Shown here: positions 48,671-57,173 of the stretch, piece after piece | Numbering within the stretch: the first letter of the stretch is position 1 | Layout: every line of letters begins with the position of its first letter | DNA from: Saccharomonospora viridis DSM 43017 | Lineage (GTDB): Bacteria; Actinomycetota; Actinomycetes; Mycobacteriales; Pseudonocardiaceae | Assembly: GCF_000023865.1 (NCBI RefSeq) | Contig: NC_013159.1 | Coordinates: forward strand, 1,514,001-1,578,000 | Direction of reading: 5' to 3' | Length of the DNA stretch: 64,000 nucleotides | The notes under the pieces: model-generated | The model's input: the letters and a program-made list of their open reading frames with translations, nothing else | Told to the model about the DNA's origin: nothing | Databases searched by the model: none | Position numbers and translations under genes: made by a program

Positions 48671-48979
48671 GCGGCCATCTTGCCCTCACCCCTGCGGCGG
48701 CGCGTCGCAGGTCAGGCCGCTCGGACTGGGTTCCCCCGAAACGAACGGAACCGATAACCTTCGTGTCACGTCACAGGAAGCGAGAACGGGAAGCGGCGGT
48801 GCGTCCGCGAACCGACACCGTCCTGCACGTCCGGCTGGGGGTCGGACGTGCAGGACGAGCCGACGCGCCGCCCTGTTCTCGTGTCCCGGACCCCGATGTT
48901 CCGGTTACCGAAACGGCGCCGTTGCTTTCCCGTGGTTCTCGGGCGAGGCTGCCGGGAGACGACACGGAAGGGACCAACT
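48671..48979. promoter_or_regulatory. Divergent regulatory region before the TPP-enzyme gene
   Basis: This 309-base gap between two divergent genes holds a TAACCT -10-like box (48756-48761), the nearby repeat TGTCACGTCACA (48765-48776) and a strong hairpin (48819-48857, listed separately). No coding sequence is convincing. No thiamine riboswitch signature is visible. Confidence 0.45.
48819..48857. promoter_or_regulatory. Perfect 15-bp inverted repeat in the TPP-enzyme leader
   Basis: CGTCCTGCACGTCCG (48819-48833) and its exact reverse complement (48843-48857) flank a 9-base loop, 122 bases before the GTG start. No gene ends here, so an ordinary terminator is not expected; an attenuator or an operator is more likely. 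Confidence 0.6.
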
Positions 48980-50740
48980 GTGGGCTCGGACGCGACGATT
49001 TCTCAGACTTCCCAGACCGCCCCCACCGGGTACACCACCAGCAGGGCGTTCCTCGAAGCGCTCGCCGAGGGAGGCGTTCGGTACGTCTTCAGCAACCTCG
49101 GCAGCGACCACCCCGGCATCCTGGAAGCCTATGCGCAGGCGCGTGTCGAGGGGCGTGAACACACGTTGCCCGAGCTTGTGATCTGCCCGCACGAGAGCGT
49201 GGCTATGGCGGCGGCCCTCGGATACGCACAGGTGTCGGGTGTGCCGCAGGCGGTGTTGGTGCACGTGGAGTGCGGCACCCAGAACATCGGCGGCATGCTG
49301 CACAACGCCGCCAAGGGCCGGGTCGGCGTCCTGATGTACGCCGGCGCGTCGCCTTACACCCAAAACGGTGAGCTGTTCGGCAGTCGTAACGAGTTCATCC
49401 AGTGGATCCAGGATGTCCACGATCAGCGTGGCATCGTCCGCGGCTACACCAAGTACGACAACGAGATCCGTACGGGCGCCAACGTCAAGGAGCTCGTGCA
49501 TCGGGCGCTGCAGTTCGCGCGCAGCACACCGGCGGGACCGGTGTATCTGGTGGGGCCGCGTGAGGTGATGGAGGCCGAGGCACCGACGCAGCAGGCGGAC
49601 GCGACGTACTTCCCACCCGTCGCTCCGGCCGCCTTGGCACCGGATGTGGTGGAGCGTGTGGCCTCCGCGCTGGCCGAGGCGGAACGGCCGGTGATCGTCA
49701 CCTCGTACCTGGGACGGGACCGGGACGCGGTGCCCGTGCTCGTCGAGCTCTGCGAGACGGCGGGCATCGGGGTGCTGGAGTCGGTGCCCATGCATGTCAA
49801 CTTCCCGGCCGACCATCCGCTGCACTGGGGCTTCCAGTGGAACGATCAGCGCCACAACCCGCTGTTGGAGGAGGCCGACGTGGTGCTGGTGCTCGGCAGC
49901 GACGTGCCGTGGATCCCGACGAAGAACCGGCCGAACGCCGACGCCAGGGTGTTCGTGGTCGACGAGGATCCGCTGAAGGAGCAGATGCCGCTGTGGCACG
50001 TGCCCGCGGAGGTGTTCGCCCGCGCCGACCTCGGTACCGCGGTGCGGCAGCTGCGGGACCGGGTGGCGGAGTTGGTCGATACCGAGGCCGCCGCGCGCCG
50101 ACGGGAGCGGGCGGCCGCCGAGCACGAACGGCTGTTCCGGGCCAAGGCGGAACTGGAGGTGCCCGAGGGGGAGACGATCACTCCCGAGTACCTCGTGGCC
50201 TGCGTACGGGAGGCGATCGACGAGGACACCCTCGTGCTCACCGAGGCGATCACGAACTTCCCGACGGTGAGCTGGCACCTGCGCCGGAACAAGCCCGGGT
50301 CCCTGCTCGGTTCCGGCGGCGGATCGCTGGGTTGGGCGATCGGCGCTGCCGTCGGAGCCAAGCTCGCCGCCCCGGAGCGGACCGTGGTGTCACTGGTCGG
50401 TGACGGCACGTACCTGTTCGGGGTGCCGTCGTCGGCGTTCTGGATGGCTCAGCGTTACGGTGCGCCCTCGTTGACGATCGTGTTCGACAACAACGGTTGG
50501 AACGCTCCGAAGGCGTCGGCCCTCGGCGTGCACCCACAGGGGACGGCAGCGCAGCGCGACGACTTCGGGGTCCACTTCCAGACCCGGCCCGATCTGCCCG
50601 GTATCGCGACGGCGGCGGGCGGGGCATGGGGCCGGACCGTCAAGACGGCGGGGGAGCTCAAGGAGAGCCTCGAGGAAGCGTTGGACGTCGTGCGTTCCGG
50701 CCGTTCCGCCGTGCTCGCCGTGCAGGTGCCGGGGATGTGA
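48980..50740 (+). CDS. Thiamine pyrophosphate-dependent enzyme (acetolactate synthase-like)
   Basis: A 586-residue ThDP enzyme with the three-domain plan of acetohydroxyacid synthase and oxalyl-CoA or benzoylformate decarboxylases. The catalytic glutamate is in CPHESVAMAAALGYAQ and the ThDP motif GDG...DNN is complete (VGDGTYLF to VFDNNGW). GTG 48980 follows GGAAGGGA. The real substrate is not clear: no small regulatory subunit or branched-chain genes are near. The adjacent IclR gene suggests use in catabolism of an aromatic or keto acid. Confidence 0.82.
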   Translation: MGSDATISQTSQTAPTGYTTSRAFLEALAEGGVRYVFSNLGSDHPGILEAYAQARVEGREHTLPELVICPHESVAMAAALGYAQVSGVPQAVLVHVECGTQNIGGMLHNAAKGRVGVLMYAGASPYTQNGELFGSRNEFIQWIQDVHDQRGIVRGYTKYDNEIRTGANVKELVHRALQFARSTPAGPVYLVGPREVMEAEAPTQQADATYFPPVAPAALAPDVVERVASALAEAERPVIVTSYLGRDRDAVPVLVELCETAGIGVLESVPMHVNFPADHPLHWGFQWNDQRHNPLLEEADVVLVLGSDVPWIPTKNRPNADARVFVVDEDPLKEQMPLWHVPAEVFARADLGTAVRQLRDRVAELVDTEAAARRRERAAAEHERLFRAKAELEVPEGETITPEYLVACVREAIDEDTLVLTEAITNFPTVSWHLRRNKPGSLLGSGGGSLGWAIGAAVGAKLAAPERTVVSLVGDGTYLFGVPSSAFWMAQRYGAPSLTIVFDNNGWNAPKASALGVHPQGTAAQRDDFGVHFQTRPDLPGIATAAGGAWGRTVKTAGELKESLEEALDVVRSGRSAVLAVQVPGM

Positions 50741-50765
50741 TCCCCTCCATTCTCGGAAAGGAGTC

Positions 50766-50793
50766 TTGCCCGTCGGGGTGAGCCTCGTACTAT
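50766..50793 (+). promoter_or_regulatory. Predicted promoter of the iclR-type gene
   Basis: TTGCCC (50766-50771) and TACTAT (50788-50793) are 16 bases apart. The transcript would start at about 50801, at the GTG (50802), making it leaderless and separate from the upstream enzyme gene. Confidence 0.5.
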
Positions 50794-50801
50794 CACGCAC
50801 C

Positions 50802-51575
50802 GTGAATGGGGAGACAGGGCAGTCGGCCCAGCCGCGACCACGCTCGGTACTCGCGAGGGGTCTGTCGATATTGGACACGTTCACCTCCGAGGAGCCCGAG
50901 CTGACCCTGGCCGAGATCGCCGCGCGTTCAGGGCTACCTAAACCTACAGCCCATCGGTTGTTGGGCGACCTCGTGGAGTGGGGGGCGATCGAGCGGTCTG
51001 GGCCCGGCCATTACCGGTTGGCGACGAAACTCTTTCGGTTGGGGCAGCTGGTGCCACTGCACCGGGTGCTACGGGAGGCGGCGTTGCCGCACCTGGAACA
51101 CCTGCACGCGGTCAGCCGGGAGAACGTCCACCTCGCCGTCCCGGACAGCTTCTACAGCCTGTTCGTCGAACGAGTGACCGGTCGCGACGCCGTGCCCCTC
51201 CGCACGCGGGTCGGGTCACGGCTGCTGTCCCACTGCACGGCGACCGGCAAGGTGTTCTTGGCTTGGGGTGGACGGGAGAGGCTCCGGCAGTTGGTCAACG
51301 CGGGGTTGCCGCGATTCACCCCGCGGACCATCGTGTTGCCCGGGCTGCTGCACCAGGACCTCGCCCGCGCGTTGGAGCGTGGCGTGGCGACCACCTACGA
51401 GGAGGCAGAGGCCGGTGTGGCGGCCGTCGCCGCACCCGTGCACGGCCGGGACGGTCAGGTGGTGGCCGCACTGTCGGTGACCGGCAGGGCTCAGACCATG
51501 GACTTCGACCGTTTCGGCCACGCGGTCAAGACCGCTGCCAGCGCGTTGTCGAACGCGTTGAGTGACGGGGTGTGA
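50802..51575 (+). CDS. IclR family transcriptional regulator
   Basis: A 257-residue regulator with an N-terminal winged helix (RSVLARGLSILDTF, LTLAEIAARSGLPKPTAHRLL in part) and a C-terminal GAF-like effector domain (YSLFVERVTGRDAV, LLSHCTATGKVFLAW). GTG 50802 is chosen from the promoter position; TTG 50766 or GTG 50778 would extend it by 12 or 8 residues. Next to the TPP enzyme, it probably controls that gene in response to its substrate. Confidence 0.87.
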   Translation: MNGETGQSAQPRPRSVLARGLSILDTFTSEEPELTLAEIAARSGLPKPTAHRLLGDLVEWGAIERSGPGHYRLATKLFRLGQLVPLHRVLREAALPHLEHLHAVSRENVHLAVPDSFYSLFVERVTGRDAVPLRTRVGSRLLSHCTATGKVFLAWGGRERLRQLVNAGLPRFTPRTIVLPGLLHQDLARALERGVATTYEEAEAGVAAVAAPVHGRDGQVVAALSVTGRAQTMDFDRFGHAVKTAASALSNALSDGV

Positions 51576-51749
51576 GCCGGACACGTTCACCCGTACGCGT
51601 GTGGACCGGGGGCACGGGGAAGCCTGGTGGTGGCCGCGCCGCTTGCGTTGGCTAACCTGTGCTGTCGGCTGCTGACACACTCGCGCGAGGTGTTGCGGTC
51701 CACAAGAACCTTCCGTCGAAATCAACGCTTGTCGAGAGGATCCCGCGAA

Positions 51750-53522
51750 GTGCTTCGCACCCACGACGCCGGCACGCTGCGTGTCGAACACGTTGGCCAG
51801 ACAGTCACCCTCACCGGTTGGGTGGCCCGGCGACGCGATCACGGCGGGGTGATCTTCATCGATCTCCGGGACGCCAGCGGAGTCGCCCAGATCGTCTTCC
51901 GCGAGGGCGAGATGGCCGAACGTGCGCACGCCCTGCGTTCGGAGTACTGCCTCAAGGTCACCGGCGAGGTCGCCCGGCGACCCGAGGGCAACGAGAACCC
52001 GGAGATCCCCACCGGCGACATTGAGGTGTTCGTCACCGAGCTGGAGGTGTTGTCGGAGTCGGCGGCGCTGCCGTTCCCGATCGACGAACGGCTGGAGGTC
52101 GGTGAGGAGACCCGGCTGCGCTACCGCTACCTCGACCTGCGTCGCGAGGGACCGGCCCGCATCATGCGCCTGCGCAGCGAGGTCAACCGGGTCGCGCGCG
52201 AGGTGCTGCACCGGCACGGCTTCATCGAGGTCGAGACGCCGACGATGACCCGTTCCACGCCCGAGGGGGCCCGCGACTTCCTGGTCCCCGCACGGCTCAA
52301 GCCGGGTTCCTGGTACGCCTTGCCGCAGTCGCCGCAGTTGTTCAAGCAGCTGCTCATGGTCGGCGGTCTGGAACGCTACTACCAGATCGCGCGGTGCTAT
52401 CGCGACGAGGACTTCCGCGCCGATCGCCAGCCCGAGTTCACCCAACTCGACATCGAGATGAGCTTCGTCGAGCAGGACGACGTCATGGCGCTCGCCGAGG
52501 ACGTGTTGTCGGCGCTGTGGAAGCTCGCCGGGGTGGAGGTGTCCACGCCGTTCCGGCGGATGAGCTACGCCGAGGCGATGAGCAAGTACGGCACCGACAA
52601 GCCGGACCTGCGTTTCGGGCTGGAGTTGGTCGAGCTCACCGACTTCTTCGCCGACACACCGTTCCGGGTCTTCCAGGCACCGTACGTCGGTGCCGTGGTC
52701 ATGCCGGGTGGAGCGGACCAGCCGCGGCGTACGCTCGATGCGTGGCAGGAATGGGCCAGACAGCGTGGTCACAAGGGTCTGGCCTATGTCCTCGTGGGTG
52801 AGGACGGCACGCTCGGTGGGCCGGTCGCCAAGAACCTGTCCGAACACGAACGTGCGAACCTGGTCGAGGCCGCGGGCGCGAAGCCGGGTGACTGCATCTT
52901 CTTCGCCGCGGGCAAGCCGAAGGACGCCCGACAGCTGCTGGGCATGGCCCGGGTCGAGATCGCCCACCGGCTCGGCATGATCGACGAGAATGCCTGGTCG
53001 TTCGTGTGGGTGGTGGACTTCCCGATGTTCGAGGCGGCCGACGAGAGCGACGACGTCAACGTCGGCGGTGGCAAGTGGACCGCGTTGCACCACGCCTTCA
53101 CCTCCCCGGCTCCGGAGTGGATCGACAAGTTCGAGCAGGATCCGGGTAACGCGCTGGCCCAGGCCTACGACATCGTCTGCAACGGCCACGAGATCGGCGG
53201 CGGATCGATCCGTATCCACCGGGCCGATGTGCAAAAGCGTGTGTTCGAGGTCATGGGGTTGTCCGAGGAGGAGGCCCAGGACAAGTTCGGTTTCCTGCTC
53301 GACGCCTTCCAGTACGGTCCTCCGCCGCACGGTGGTGTCGCCTTCGGCTGGGACCGCATCGTGATGTTGCTCGCGGGTGCCGAGTCGTTGCGGGAGGTGA
53401 TCGCATTCCCGAAGACGGGAGGCGGTTACGACCCGCTCACGGGCGCTCCGGCACCGATCACCGCACAACAGCGTAAGGAAGCGGGTGTCGACGCCAAGCC
53501 GGCGGCGACGCCACAACGCTAA
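51750..53522 (+). CDS. aspS: Aspartate--tRNA(Asp/Asn) ligase
   Basis: A 590-residue bacterial-type AspRS: OB-fold anticodon domain ([19 protein letters not shown]), class II core with motif 2 ([24 protein letters not shown] in part), the GAD insertion domain, and motif 3 ([15 protein letters not shown]). GTG 51750 has GAGAGGA upstream at 9 bases; the open frame before it is not conserved. Whether it also charges tRNA-Asn cannot be read directly. Confidence 0.95.
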   Translation: MLRTHDAGTLRVEHVGQTVTLTGWVARRRDHGGVIFIDLRDASGVAQIVFREGEMAERAHALRSEYCLKVTGEVARRPEGNENPEIPTGDIEVFVTELEVLSESAALPFPIDERLEVGEETRLRYRYLDLRREGPARIMRLRSEVNRVAREVLHRHGFIEVETPTMTRSTPEGARDFLVPARLKPGSWYALPQSPQLFKQLLMVGGLERYYQIARCYRDEDFRADRQPEFTQLDIEMSFVEQDDVMALAEDVLSALWKLAGVEVSTPFRRMSYAEAMSKYGTDKPDLRFGLELVELTDFFADTPFRVFQAPYVGAVVMPGGADQPRRTLDAWQEWARQRGHKGLAYVLVGEDGTLGGPVAKNLSEHERANLVEAAGAKPGDCIFFAAGKPKDARQLLGMARVEIAHRLGMIDENAWSFVWVVDFPMFEAADESDDVNVGGGKWTALHHAFTSPAPEWIDKFEQDPGNALAQAYDIVCNGHEIGGGSIRIHRADVQKRVFEVMGLSEEEAQDKFGFLLDAFQYGPPPHGGVAFGWDRIVMLLAGAESLREVIAFPKTGGGYDPLTGAPAPITAQQRKEAGVDAKPAATPQR

Positions 53523-53621
53523 GGCACGCTACACGGGAAACCGGGAGTGGCCCCATGCGCGGACGGTGTCAGCCGATTGCCTGTGGTGGGGTGCTCGCGT
53601 CGACTAGTAGGGTCGGACACG

Positions 53622-54836
53622 ATGATTCTGGATGCCTCCTCCACCGACGAATCGTCGGTCGGTGCGGGAGCCGAACCGTCTCCGGTCGCCACCGCGGTGG
53701 CGACCGCTGAAGCCGTTCTCGCACAACGGTTCGGCAGCGCAATCCCCCTTGCGGACCCCGAGGACCTGGCGGGCAGCGGCCCTGCCGTGGTGGTCCGGGC
53801 ACGGGTGGCGTCGTCGGCGTTCTCGTTGCCGCGCACCCTTGTGATCAAGCATTACCCGCAGACGGAGGGTGCGGGCGCGAAGGACTCCTTCGCACGGGAG
53901 GCGGCGAGCTACCAGCTGTTCACGGCGCTACCGCAAGAGGACCGCGTGTGCCCCGAACTGTTCGCGCTCGACGGTGAGAAGCGCGTGCTGGTGATCGAAG
54001 ACCTCGGCCGGGCACCCACCCTGGAGGACAAGCTTCGCGGGTCGGACAGTCGTGCGGCCGAGAACGCGCTGCTGTCGTGGGCACGGTCGCTCGGCCGGAT
54101 GCACGCCAGCACGGCGAGCCGGGAAGCCGACTTCCACGCGTTGCTGCGGCGGCTGAGGGGCAGTCCGCGGGACGACGGTGAGGCCGGGCTCCACGACGGC
54201 GAGGAGATGGTGCCCCTCGCGGCGGTCGCGGAGCTACCCGCCCTGCTGCACGACTCGTTCGGTGTGGTGACGCCCGACGCGGTGTTGGACGCCGTGGAAC
54301 GTGCCGCTGACAATGCGCGTTCGGTCTCCTACCGTGCGTTCAGTCCCGTCGATCTGTGGCCGGACAACAATCTCATCACGGCTTCCGGGGTGAGGTTCCT
54401 CGATTTCGAACACGGCCGGATCCGCAGCGCGCTCACGGACGTCGCGCACCTGCGTGTCCCGTTCGCCTCGAGTCCGCAGCCGCTGGCGCTGCCCGCGGGG
54501 ATGAGTGAGGCCATGACCGCTGCCTGGCGGGCCGAGGTCGTCGACCTGTGGCCGGCACTCGCGGACGACCGACTGTTGTCGGCGTACACGTTGGGGGCCC
54601 AGCTGGTCCTCGTGTGGCTGTCGACGTGGCGGGACCTGCCACGGCTCGCCGACACCCGCGGTGCGGGCCCGACCAGTCGGGCCGCGGCGCTGGTCACGTG
54701 GTGGCGGGATCTCACCACGCGTGCCGAACAACTCGCCGACACCGCCGTGGCCGAACACGCCGCCGCCGTGGCCGACGCCCTCGACGCGCGGTTCGGACCG
54801 AATCTCGAATTGGCGTTGTACCCGGCGTTCCGCTGA
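53622..54836 (+). CDS. Aminoglycoside phosphotransferase-fold protein
   Basis: A 404-residue protein with the APH/choline kinase-like fold: VIKHYP (ATP lysine), VLVIEDLG hinge, catalytic loop [10 protein letters not shown] and metal-binding LDFEHG. The catalytic loop keeps Asp and Asn but lacks the usual His (HxDxxxxN), and DFD is DFE. Found in this position beside aspS in other actinobacteria. A TAGGGT box (53608-53613) 8 bases before the ATG suggests a leaderless transcript. Substrate unknown; resistance should not be assumed. Confidence 0.8.
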   Translation: MILDASSTDESSVGAGAEPSPVATAVATAEAVLAQRFGSAIPLADPEDLAGSGPAVVVRARVASSAFSLPRTLVIKHYPQTEGAGAKDSFAREAASYQLFTALPQEDRVCPELFALDGEKRVLVIEDLGRAPTLEDKLRGSDSRAAENALLSWARSLGRMHASTASREADFHALLRRLRGSPRDDGEAGLHDGEEMVPLAAVAELPALLHDSFGVVTPDAVLDAVERAADNARSVSYRAFSPVDLWPDNNLITASGVRFLDFEHGRIRSALTDVAHLRVPFASSPQPLALPAGMSEAMTAAWRAEVVDLWPALADDRLLSAYTLGAQLVLVWLSTWRDLPRLADTRGAGPTSRAAALVTWWRDLTTRAEQLADTAVAEHAAAVADALDARFGPNLELALYPAFR

Positions 54837-54895
54837 GCGGGCCGGAAGGTCCGCCGTGCCTGAGCGGTGTCCGTCCGTGCGGTTACGGTCGAAGA

Positions 54896-56269
54896 GTGCA
54901 CCAAGATGAACTTTTCACGGTGAATCCGGACGTCGCCGAACCCGCGTCCGCGCACTCGCCGCCGTCCGAGGACGAGGTCCCTCGTAACGCTCCCCTCGCG
55001 GTGCGGATGCGTCCTCGTTCGTTGGACGAGGTCGTCGGCCAACAGCACCTGTTGGGGCCGGGGGCGCCACTGCGCCGGCTCGTGGAAGGCGCTACCCCGG
55101 CTTCGGTGCTGTTGTACGGGCCACCGGGCACGGGCAAGACCACGCTGGCCAACCTCGTGTCCACGGCCACCGGGCGCCGATTCGTGGCTCTGTCGGCCTT
55201 GTCGGCGGGCGTGAAGGAGGTCAGAGGAGTCATCGAGGAGGCGCGGCGGCGCCGCCAGTACGACCTCGAGGACACCGTGTTGTTCATCGACGAGGTGCAC
55301 CGGTTCTCCAAGACCCAGCAGGACGCGTTGTTGGGGGCGGTGGAGGACCGCACCGTGCTGCTCGTCGCGGCGACCACGGAGAATCCGTCGTTCTCGGTGG
55401 TCGCGCCGTTGTTGTCGCGGTCGCTGGTGTTGCGGCTGCACCCGCTGACCGACGACGACATCGATGCGCTCGTGCGTCGAGCGGTGGCCGACGAACGGGG
55501 TCTGGCAGGCACGGTGGAGGTGACCGACGACGCCGTGGCCCACCTGGTGCGGCTGGCGGCGGGGGACGCGCGTCGTGCGCTGACCGCCTTGGAGGCCGCG
55601 GCCGAGGCCGCCACGGCCGTGGGCACCCGCCGGGTGGATCTCGCCATCGTGGAGTCCACCGTGGACAAGGCAGCCGTGCGCTACGACCGGGACGGCGACC
55701 AGCACTACGACGTCACCAGCGCGTTCATCAAGTCGATCCGTGGTTCCGACGTCGACGCCGCCCTGCACTATCTGGCCCGCATGATCGAGGCGGGGGAGGA
55801 TCCCCGGTTCATCGCGCGCAGGCTGATCGTGCACGCCAGCGAGGACATCGGTATGGCCGATCCGAGCGCGTTGCAGGCAGCCGTCGCCGCCGCGCATGCC
55901 GTGCAACTGGTCGGCATGCCCGAGGGTAGGCTCGCGCTCGCCCAGGCAACGGTGCATTTGGCCACGGCGCCCAAGTCGAACGCTGTGATCACCGCCATCG
56001 ACGCGGCGTTGGCCGACGTGCGTGCGGGTGGGGTGGGCAGTGTGCCCCCGCATCTGCGGGACGGTCATTACGCGGGCGCGGCCGCGCTCGGCAACGCGCA
56101 GGGTTACCGCTACCCACACGATGTGCCCGAGGGGATACTGGCCCAGCAGTATCCGCCCGACGAGTTGGTCGGCAAGAATTACTACCGGCCCAGCAGGCAC
56201 GGCGCGGAACGTACCCTGTTCGAGCGCGTTCCCAAGCTCCGCCGCACGATCCGGGGAGGCGGTCGGTAG
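54896..56269 (+). CDS. rarA: Replication-associated recombination protein RarA (MgsA)
   Basis: A 457-residue AAA+ ATPase acting at stalled forks. Walker A GPPGTGKT (75-82), Walker [12 protein letters not shown] and sensor ATTENPSF are intact, and the C-terminal tetramerisation part has [16 protein letters not shown] and PKSNAV. GTG 54896 is preceded by a TACGGT box (54884-54889), so the message is probably leaderless. Conserved order aspS ... rarA ... alaS as in mycobacteria. Confidence 0.94.
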   Translation: MHQDELFTVNPDVAEPASAHSPPSEDEVPRNAPLAVRMRPRSLDEVVGQQHLLGPGAPLRRLVEGATPASVLLYGPPGTGKTTLANLVSTATGRRFVALSALSAGVKEVRGVIEEARRRRQYDLEDTVLFIDEVHRFSKTQQDALLGAVEDRTVLLVAATTENPSFSVVAPLLSRSLVLRLHPLTDDDIDALVRRAVADERGLAGTVEVTDDAVAHLVRLAAGDARRALTALEAAAEAATAVGTRRVDLAIVESTVDKAAVRYDRDGDQHYDVTSAFIKSIRGSDVDAALHYLARMIEAGEDPRFIARRLIVHASEDIGMADPSALQAAVAAAHAVQLVGMPEGRLALAQATVHLATAPKSNAVITAIDAALADVRAGGVGSVPPHLRDGHYAGAAALGNAQGYRYPHDVPEGILAQQYPPDELVGKNYYRPSRHGAERTLFERVPKLRRTIRGGGR

Positions 56270-56336
56270 CGGCTGACGACGCGCGGTAGCCTGACGGCCA
56301 ATCCTGGTGGCCACGACGATTCTTCGAGGAGGGCAC

Positions 56337-56741
56337 GTGTCGGCAGGGCAGATCGCCGCGCTGATCGCCGCGGGAGCCTTCGTGTTGCTGGTGATATTTC
56401 TGGCGATCGCGTTGGTCAAGCTCGGCCGCACGCTGGACGAGGCCACGATCGCGATCCGCAAGGCGCACGAGAACACCGACCCGATCCTGCACGGGGCCAA
56501 CGAGACGATCACCCACGTGAACACGCAGTTGGAGCGGGTGGACGGCATCACCGCCAACGCCCAGGCCGTCTCGGGCAACGTCTCGGCGCTGTCCTCGGTG
56601 TTCACCGCCACGCTCGGAGGCCCACTGGTGAAGCTGGCCGCGTTGTCGTACGGCATCAGCAAGGCACTGCGGGCACGTCGCCGAAAGGCCGAGGAGGGCA
56701 AGCACTCTCGCCGCAGGAGGAAGAAGGGCGGTAGGCGATGA
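56337..56741 (+). CDS. DUF948 membrane protein
   Basis: A 134-residue protein with one N-terminal TM segment (QIAALIAAGAFVLLVIFLAI), a heptad-like helical region (DEATIAIRKAHENTDPIL) and a basic C-terminal tail. This matches DUF948 proteins. GTG 56337 follows GAGGAGGG. Coupled to the next gene by ATGA. Function unknown; the pair usually precedes alaS in actinobacteria. Confidence 0.82.
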   Translation: MSAGQIAALIAAGAFVLLVIFLAIALVKLGRTLDEATIAIRKAHENTDPILHGANETITHVNTQLERVDGITANAQAVSGNVSALSSVFTATLGGPLVKLAALSYGISKALRARRRKAEEGKHSRRRRKKGGRR

Positions 56742-57058
56742 AGCGACTGTTCTGGCTCGGCGTCGGTGTCGCCCTCGGGGTGACGCTGTCTCGTAAGGCG
56801 AGTGAGACGGCTCGTCAGGCGACCCCCGCGGGGTTAGCCTCGAATCTGGGGGATGCCGTGCGGGAGTTGGCCGGTGCGATCGGCGCGTTCGGCGCGGAGG
56901 TCCGTGCCGGCATGACTGAGCGGGAACAGGAGCTGAACGACATCGTGGAGCAGCGCTCGGGTCTGCCGCGGTCGGGCGTAGCCAGGACAGAGCGGCCGCG
57001 TGGCGGGAACGCCATGCCCGAATCCCGGAGAGGGCGAGCGCGACGGGCGGAGATCTGA
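56738..57058 (+). CDS. Small membrane-associated protein (DUF6167-like)
   Basis: A 106-residue protein with a short hydrophobic N-terminus (LFWLGVGVALGVTL), a helical middle and a disordered Arg-rich end. Its position between the DUF948 gene and alaS is conserved among actinobacteria, but no function is known. The domain name is a best guess by size and context. Confidence 0.65.
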   Translation: MKRLFWLGVGVALGVTLSRKASETARQATPAGLASNLGDAVRELAGAIGAFGAEVRAGMTEREQELNDIVEQRSGLPRSGVARTERPRGGNAMPESRRGRARRAEI

Positions 57059-57173
57059 CGGTCGCCGTCGACATCGTCGACCCGAGGTCCACGGGATCTT
57101 CGCCCGCTTTTCGTTCGCATCCATCCGGTTCGCATGACACCGCGCCGGGACAGCCTCACGCCAAGGAAAACCA

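Noticed and set aside
48671-48979. Possible thiamine riboswitch before the TPP-dependent enzyme gene
   Set aside because: The conserved CTGAGA and ACCTG elements are not found in the arrangement required.
53622-54836. Aminoglycoside resistance gene
   Set aside because: Only the general fold is shared; the catalytic loop is atypical and the gene sits in a conserved core locus.
54329-56701. A 790-codon minus-strand frame opposite the APH-like gene, rarA and the DUF948 gene
   Set aside because: Shadow of three genes whose motifs are intact on the plus strand; no recognisable protein features.
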